64,000 nt of DNA from RYN-230 sp963834705 (GTDB lineage: Bacteria; Actinomycetota; Actinomycetes; Streptosporangiales; Streptosporangiaceae), in contig CAWICV010000005.1 of assembly GCA_963834705.1 (NCBI GenBank), positions 1 to 64,000 on the forward strand. The letters are read 5' to 3'. The notes beneath the pieces were generated by a model that made no database searches, had not been told where the DNA came from, and saw nothing but the letters and a program-made list of their open reading frames with translations. The translations under genes and the position numbers were made by a program. Shown in pieces: positions 60,808 through 64,000 of the stretch (its first letter is position 1; every line of letters begins with the position of its first letter).

Positions 60808-62793
60808 GTGCAGCCCTTCACCTATGACGCGCTGCCCGGCCGGGTGGTGTTCGGCCCGGGCGCGGCCCGGGCCCGGCTGGCAGATGAGATCAGCCGGCTC
60901 GGCGCGTCCCGCCTGCTACTGATCACCACCCCGCGCGCGGCGGCGCTGGCCCGCGAACTGGCCGCGCCGCTCGGCGGCCGGGTGGCCGGCGTGTGCACCG
61001 GAGTCCGCGAGCACGTGCCCGCCGGGGCGGCCGAAGCGGCCCGCCAGCAGGCGGCCGAGACCGGCGCCGACGCGCTGCTCAGCATCGGCGGCGGCTCGGC
61101 CACCGGAACGGCCAAGGCGGTCACGCTGACCACCGGCCTGCCGGTCATCGCCATCCCGACGACCTACGCCGGGTCCGAGGTGACCCCGGTCTGGGGGGTG
61201 ACCGAGGGCGACCGGAAGATCACCGGGACCGACCCGCGGGTACTGCCTCGGGTGGTGCTCTATGACCCTGACCTGACCGTGTCCCTGCCGGCCGGGCTGA
61301 CCGCGGCCAGCGGGCTTAACGCGCTGGCGCACTGCGCCGAGGCGTTCTGGGCGCCCGGCCGCAACCCGGTTACCGCGCTGGCCGCCGCCGAGGGCCTCCG
61401 GGTGCTGGCCCAGGCGCTGCCGCTGGCCGTCAAGGACGGGGCCGACCTGGCCGCGCGCGGCGACCTGCTGTACGGGGCCTACCTGGCCGGCACCGCGTTC
61501 GGCGTGGCCGGTGCGGGGCTCCACCACAAGATCTGCCACGTGCTCGGCGGCCGGTTCGGCCTGCCACACGCACAGACGCACGCGATCGTGCTGCCATATG
61601 TCATGGCGCTCAACCTGCCCGCCGCGCCGGATGCCGCCGCCCGGATCAGCCAGGCCCTGGACGAGGCCGGGCTGGACCCGGCGGCCCCAGCGGCTGCGGT
61701 GCAGGCGCTGGCTGCCCGGCTGGGCCTGCCCGGCGGGCTGCGCGACATCGGGCTGCGCGAGGACCAGATCGACGAGGCGGCCCGGCTGATCGAGCCGGCC
61801 GTGCCCGCGGACAACCCGGTGCCGGCTGGGGCGGCCGAGCTGACTGCACTGCTGCGCGCCGCCTGGGCGGGCGCGCCGGTGGCCAGCCTGACCAGCCCGG
61901 CGGCCGACGGCGATGCCGCGGAGCAGGCCGCACGGGAGGCGGCGGTCACCGCGGAGGTGCTGGCCAGCTTCGCGGGCGCGGCGTCGCCGCGGTACCGCGA
62001 GGTCGCGCAGAGCCTGGTCCGGAACCTGCACCGGTTCGCCCGGGAGATCCGGCTGACCCAGGACGAGTGGCAGTTCGGTATCGACTTCCTGACCCGGGCC
62101 GGGCACATCACCGATGACCGGCGGCAGGAGTTCATCCTGCTATCCGACGTGCTCGGCATGTCCATGCTGACCATCGGGATCAACGCGCCCGCGGCGGCCG
62201 GGGCCACCGAATCCACCGTGGTCGGACCGTTCTTTGTGGCCGGCGCGCCGGAGACCCCGCTGGGCGGCGACCTCGCGAACGGCGCGCCGGGCCAGCCCTG
62301 CTACGTGTCCGGCACGGTGACCGGCACGGCCGGGCAGCCGATCGCCGGCGCCCGGATCGACGTGTGGCAGTCGGACGAGGACGGGTTCTACGACGTGCAG
62401 TACCCCGATGGCCGGACGGCCGCCCGGGGGTGGCTGCGCACCGGCCCGGATGGCGGGTACCGGTTCTGGTCGGTGCACCCGGCACCGTACCCAATCCCGG
62501 ATGACGGGCCGGTGGGCGACCTGCTCAAGGCGGCGGGCCGCGGCCCGATGCGGCCCGCCCACCTGCACTTCAAGGTGGACGTGCCCGGTTACCGCCCGCT
62601 GGTCACGCACATCTTCGTGGCCGGCGACGCTTACCTGGACCGGGACGCCGTGTTCGGGGTGAAGGAGAGCCTGATCGTCGAGTTCACCGGGCACCCGCCT
62701 GGCCCGGCCCCGGAGGGCCGCGTGCTGGACGAACCGTGGAGCTGGGTCACCTTCGACATGGTGCTCGCCCCGGCCGCGGGCCAGGTGCCGTAG
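60808..62793 (+). CDS. Fusion of maleylacetate reductase and hydroxyquinol 1,2-dioxygenase
   Basis: 661 residues in one frame. The first ~355 are an iron-type alcohol dehydrogenase of the maleylacetate reductase group: LSIGGGSATGTAKAVTLTTG, AIPTTYAGSEVTPVWGVTEG and metal site AGLHHKICHVLGGRFGLPHA. From about residue 380 an intradiol dioxygenase follows: SPRYREVAQSLVRNLHRFAR, GPFFVAGAPETPLG, IDVWQSDEDGFYDVQYPDGR, YRFWSVHPAPYPIPDDGPVG and MRPAHLHFKVDVPGYRPLV (Fe(III) Tyr/His ligands). The two enzymes catalyse the consecutive ring-opening and reduction steps of the hydroxyquinol route to 3-oxoadipate. GTG start. Natural fusions of this type are known. Confidence 0.93.
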   Translation: MQPFTYDALPGRVVFGPGAARARLADEISRLGASRLLLITTPRAAALARELAAPLGGRVAGVCTGVREHVPAGAAEAARQQAAETGADALLSIGGGSATGTAKAVTLTTGLPVIAIPTTYAGSEVTPVWGVTEGDRKITGTDPRVLPRVVLYDPDLTVSLPAGLTAASGLNALAHCAEAFWAPGRNPVTALAAAEGLRVLAQALPLAVKDGADLAARGDLLYGAYLAGTAFGVAGAGLHHKICHVLGGRFGLPHAQTHAIVLPYVMALNLPAAPDAAARISQALDEAGLDPAAPAAAVQALAARLGLPGGLRDIGLREDQIDEAARLIEPAVPADNPVPAGAAELTALLRAAWAGAPVASLTSPAADGDAAEQAAREAAVTAEVLASFAGAASPRYREVAQSLVRNLHRFAREIRLTQDEWQFGIDFLTRAGHITDDRRQEFILLSDVLGMSMLTIGINAPAAAGATESTVVGPFFVAGAPETPLGGDLANGAPGQPCYVSGTVTGTAGQPIAGARIDVWQSDEDGFYDVQYPDGRTAARGWLRTGPDGGYRFWSVHPAPYPIPDDGPVGDLLKAAGRGPMRPAHLHFKVDVPGYRPLVTHIFVAGDAYLDRDAVFGVKESLIVEFTGHPPGPAPEGRVLDEPWSWVTFDMVLAPAAGQVP

Positions 62794-62794
62794 C

Positions 62795-63550
62795 GTGCTG
62801 GCCCAGCACGCGATGCTGGTCATCACCCGGGCCGTGTTCGACGTCGTGCACATCCCCGGGCAGCAGCCGCTGGTGGTGGCCAGGGACACCGGGGACGAGG
62901 CGGCCCGGCAGTGGTGGGACGAGCATGTCCGGCTGACCGGTGTCTTCGGCCAGAGCATCGAGAGCTGGAACCAGCAACTGGCCGACTGGCAGGCGGGCAC
63001 CAAGGTTCAGGTGGGCCATGAGCGGCTGCACGACGGCGGCCCCCGGGTCGAGGTGGCCCGGATCACGTTCCCCGACGGCACCGACGGGGTGGTCGACCCG
63101 GCGACCGCGCACGACTACATCACCGAGGAGTTCGAGGCCCGGTTCCCGCAGTCCACGGCGCCCGCCCAGTTCGCCGACTGGCGGGAGACGGTGCAGATCG
63201 CCGAGCTGCGCACCTGGGCCGGCTGGCTGTACCAGGCCGGGGAGCGGGTGCCGCTGGACCTCGGGCTGCCGGTCGCCGAATTCGGCTACCCGGTCCGCGA
63301 GGTGCTCGGCTGCCTGGACCGGCTGGCCGCGGAGGGCTGGCAGGTCGTGCACGTGTCCGAGGACCGGGCCGGGCACCACGCGCCGGACGGCGAGCTGGTC
63401 GGCGAGAACGGCGTCGGCACGGCGCGCTACCTGCTCGGCCGGGTCCGGTTAGCCGGCACCACTGGCTTGGCCGGGACCGCTGAGGTAGCCGGGACCACTG
63501 AGGTAGCCGGGACCACTGAGGTAGCCGGAACCACTGGCCAGCCGGATTAG
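62795..63550 (+). CDS. Hypothetical protein with C-terminal hexapeptide repeats
   Basis: 251 residues, starting just after the fusion enzyme's stop (GTG 62795; ATG 62813 also possible). Ordered middle part: QPLVVARDTGDEAARQWWDE, GQSIESWNQQLADWQAG, VARITFPDGTDGVVDPATAH and EVLGCLDRLAAEGWQVVHVS. I do not know the family; the cotranscription suggests a tie to the aromatic pathway. The tail consists of five [LV]AGT[TA][EG] units, coded by an 18-bp tandem repeat. Confidence 0.68.
   Translation: MLAQHAMLVITRAVFDVVHIPGQQPLVVARDTGDEAARQWWDEHVRLTGVFGQSIESWNQQLADWQAGTKVQVGHERLHDGGPRVEVARITFPDGTDGVVDPATAHDYITEEFEARFPQSTAPAQFADWRETVQIAELRTWAGWLYQAGERVPLDLGLPVAEFGYPVREVLGCLDRLAAEGWQVVHVSEDRAGHHAPDGELVGENGVGTARYLLGRVRLAGTTGLAGTAEVAGTTEVAGTTEVAGTTGQPD
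63449..63538 (+). repeat. 18-bp coding tandem repeat
   Basis: Five near-copies of GTAGCCGGGACCACTGAG, the middle two identical, at the 3' end of the hypothetical gene. Their similarity at silent positions points to recent slippage expansion. Confidence 0.8.
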
Positions 63551-64000
63551 CCGGGCTGGCCGCTGGCCCCGGCCACGTTGGTCAGGCTCTCCCGGACCAC
63601 CTGGGTGAGCCGGTCGCCGGGGGGCAGCACCCGCTCACAGCGGGCCAGGGTCTCGCGGAGCAGGCTCTGTGCATCGGTCAGCCGGCCGACCGTGTAGTAG
63701 GCGGTGGCCAGGCTCAGGCAGCGGGCCAGCGTGTCCGGGTGGTCGGGGCCGAGCGCGTGATCGTAACCGGCCACGGTCTGCTCGTAGAACTGCAGCGCGG
63801 AGGCCATCCGGCCGGCCGCGTGGTACGCCGCGCCGAGGTTCCCGCGGGCGGCCACGGTGTCCAGATGGTCCGGGCCGAGGACCCGTTCCCGGTCCGCCAG
63901 CACCCGCTTGTAGTGCGAGATCGCGTCCTTCACCCGGCCATCGGCCAGGTAGGTGTCGGCCAGCTGCTGCCGGGTGGTCAGCGTCTCCGGGTGCCGGGCG
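63547..64000 (-). CDS. TPR (kinesin-light-chain type) protein, 5' end beyond window
   Basis: The frame is open to the right edge. ARHPETLTTRQQLADTYLAD, GRVKDAISHYKRVLADRERV, LGPDHLDTVAARGNLGAAYH, AAGRMASALQFYEQTVAGYD and HALGPDHPDTLARCLSLATA are 42-residue repeats of the TPR_10/12 type with the LGPDHPDTL turn. In actinomycetes such repeats are often the C-terminal part of large NB-ARC or regulator proteins. It ends at 63547, overlapping the end of the convergent gene by 4 bases. Confidence 0.88.
   Translation of the reverse strand, partial: ARHPETLTTRQQLADTYLADGRVKDAISHYKRVLADRERVLGPDHLDTVAARGNLGAAYHAAGRMASALQFYEQTVAGYDHALGPDHPDTLARCLSLATAYYTVGRLTDAQSLLRETLARCERVLPPGDRLTQVVRESLTNVAGASGQPG

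Overview
The window is high-GC DNA from a filamentous-type actinomycete (Actinomycetia). Signs of this are extreme third-position GC, many GTG/TTG starts, 4-base stop/start overlaps, two methyltransferases of the actinobacterial NYWLGGKDN type, several STAS anti-sigma-antagonist proteins, F420-type LLM oxidoreductases, a RepSA-like integrative-element remnant and leaderless-type promoters. I cannot name the genus from the sequence.

Layout. 1-6.5 kb: a hypothetical fragment, a divergent FAD monooxygenase/TetR pair, a comM (Mg-chelatase) remnant, a SAM methyltransferase, a cut-off STAS gene, an MBL-fold hydrolase and a PfkB sugar kinase. 6.56-6.63 kb: tRNA-Arg(ACG), used as an integration target. 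6.6-22.8 kb: a genomic island bounded by a 51-bp perfect direct repeat of the tRNA 3' end, with at least one more att-like copy inside at 10.97 kb, so probably several elements stacked together. It carries the fused remains of an integrase and a RepSA-type initiator, an XRE regulator/monooxygenase/ATPase/XRE cluster with palindromic operators, and a nest of mobile elements: an IS110 transposase gene split exactly by a 2170-bp group II intron, an IS3 element in the IS110 leader, and an IS256 element with an 8-bp target duplication. It also holds a WD/propeller-like protein, a decayed acetyltransferase, a channel-like protein and a P-loop kinase.

22.9-30.2 kb: small stress/acetyltransferase genes (flavin-type pyridoxamine oxidase, three GNATs, YCII protein), several broken genes, a Met-rich membrane protein and an ECF sigma factor with its membrane partner. 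30.3-36.4 kb: an AraC/VOC/UvrA-like cassette, archaeal-type ProRS, two STAS proteins, and a 71-residue HTH repressor with a clear tandem operator over its own promoter. 36.4-45.8 kb: an oxidoreductase/agmatinase/nitrilase operon, an SMP-30 lactonase, holin-like and Smr proteins, gluconokinase, a secreted S53 protease and a two-component system with a membrane haem-type protein. 45.8-50.9 kb: a MazF-type toxin-antitoxin pair and an aldo-keto reductase/DyP peroxidase/encapsulin operon in which the DyP carries the encapsulin cargo peptide, followed by an LLM oxidoreductase and a hemerythrin protein. 50.9-57 kb: MBL, LLM, RecQ and methyltransferase genes broken by many small indels or deletions, then a patchwork of gene fragments. 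57-64 kb: a DEAD/DEAH helicase, an RHH protein, an SPFH protein, a natural fusion of maleylacetate reductase with hydroxyquinol 1,2-dioxygenase, a hypothetical protein with a hexapeptide-repeat tail, and a TPR gene running off the right edge.

A theme across the window is single-base indels, mostly lost C or G in short GC runs, in genes that otherwise look well conserved (S53 protease, RecQ, LLM, anti-sigma partner, ATPase). Sequencing or assembly error is a serious alternative to real decay, and coordinates of the broken genes should be read with that in mind.
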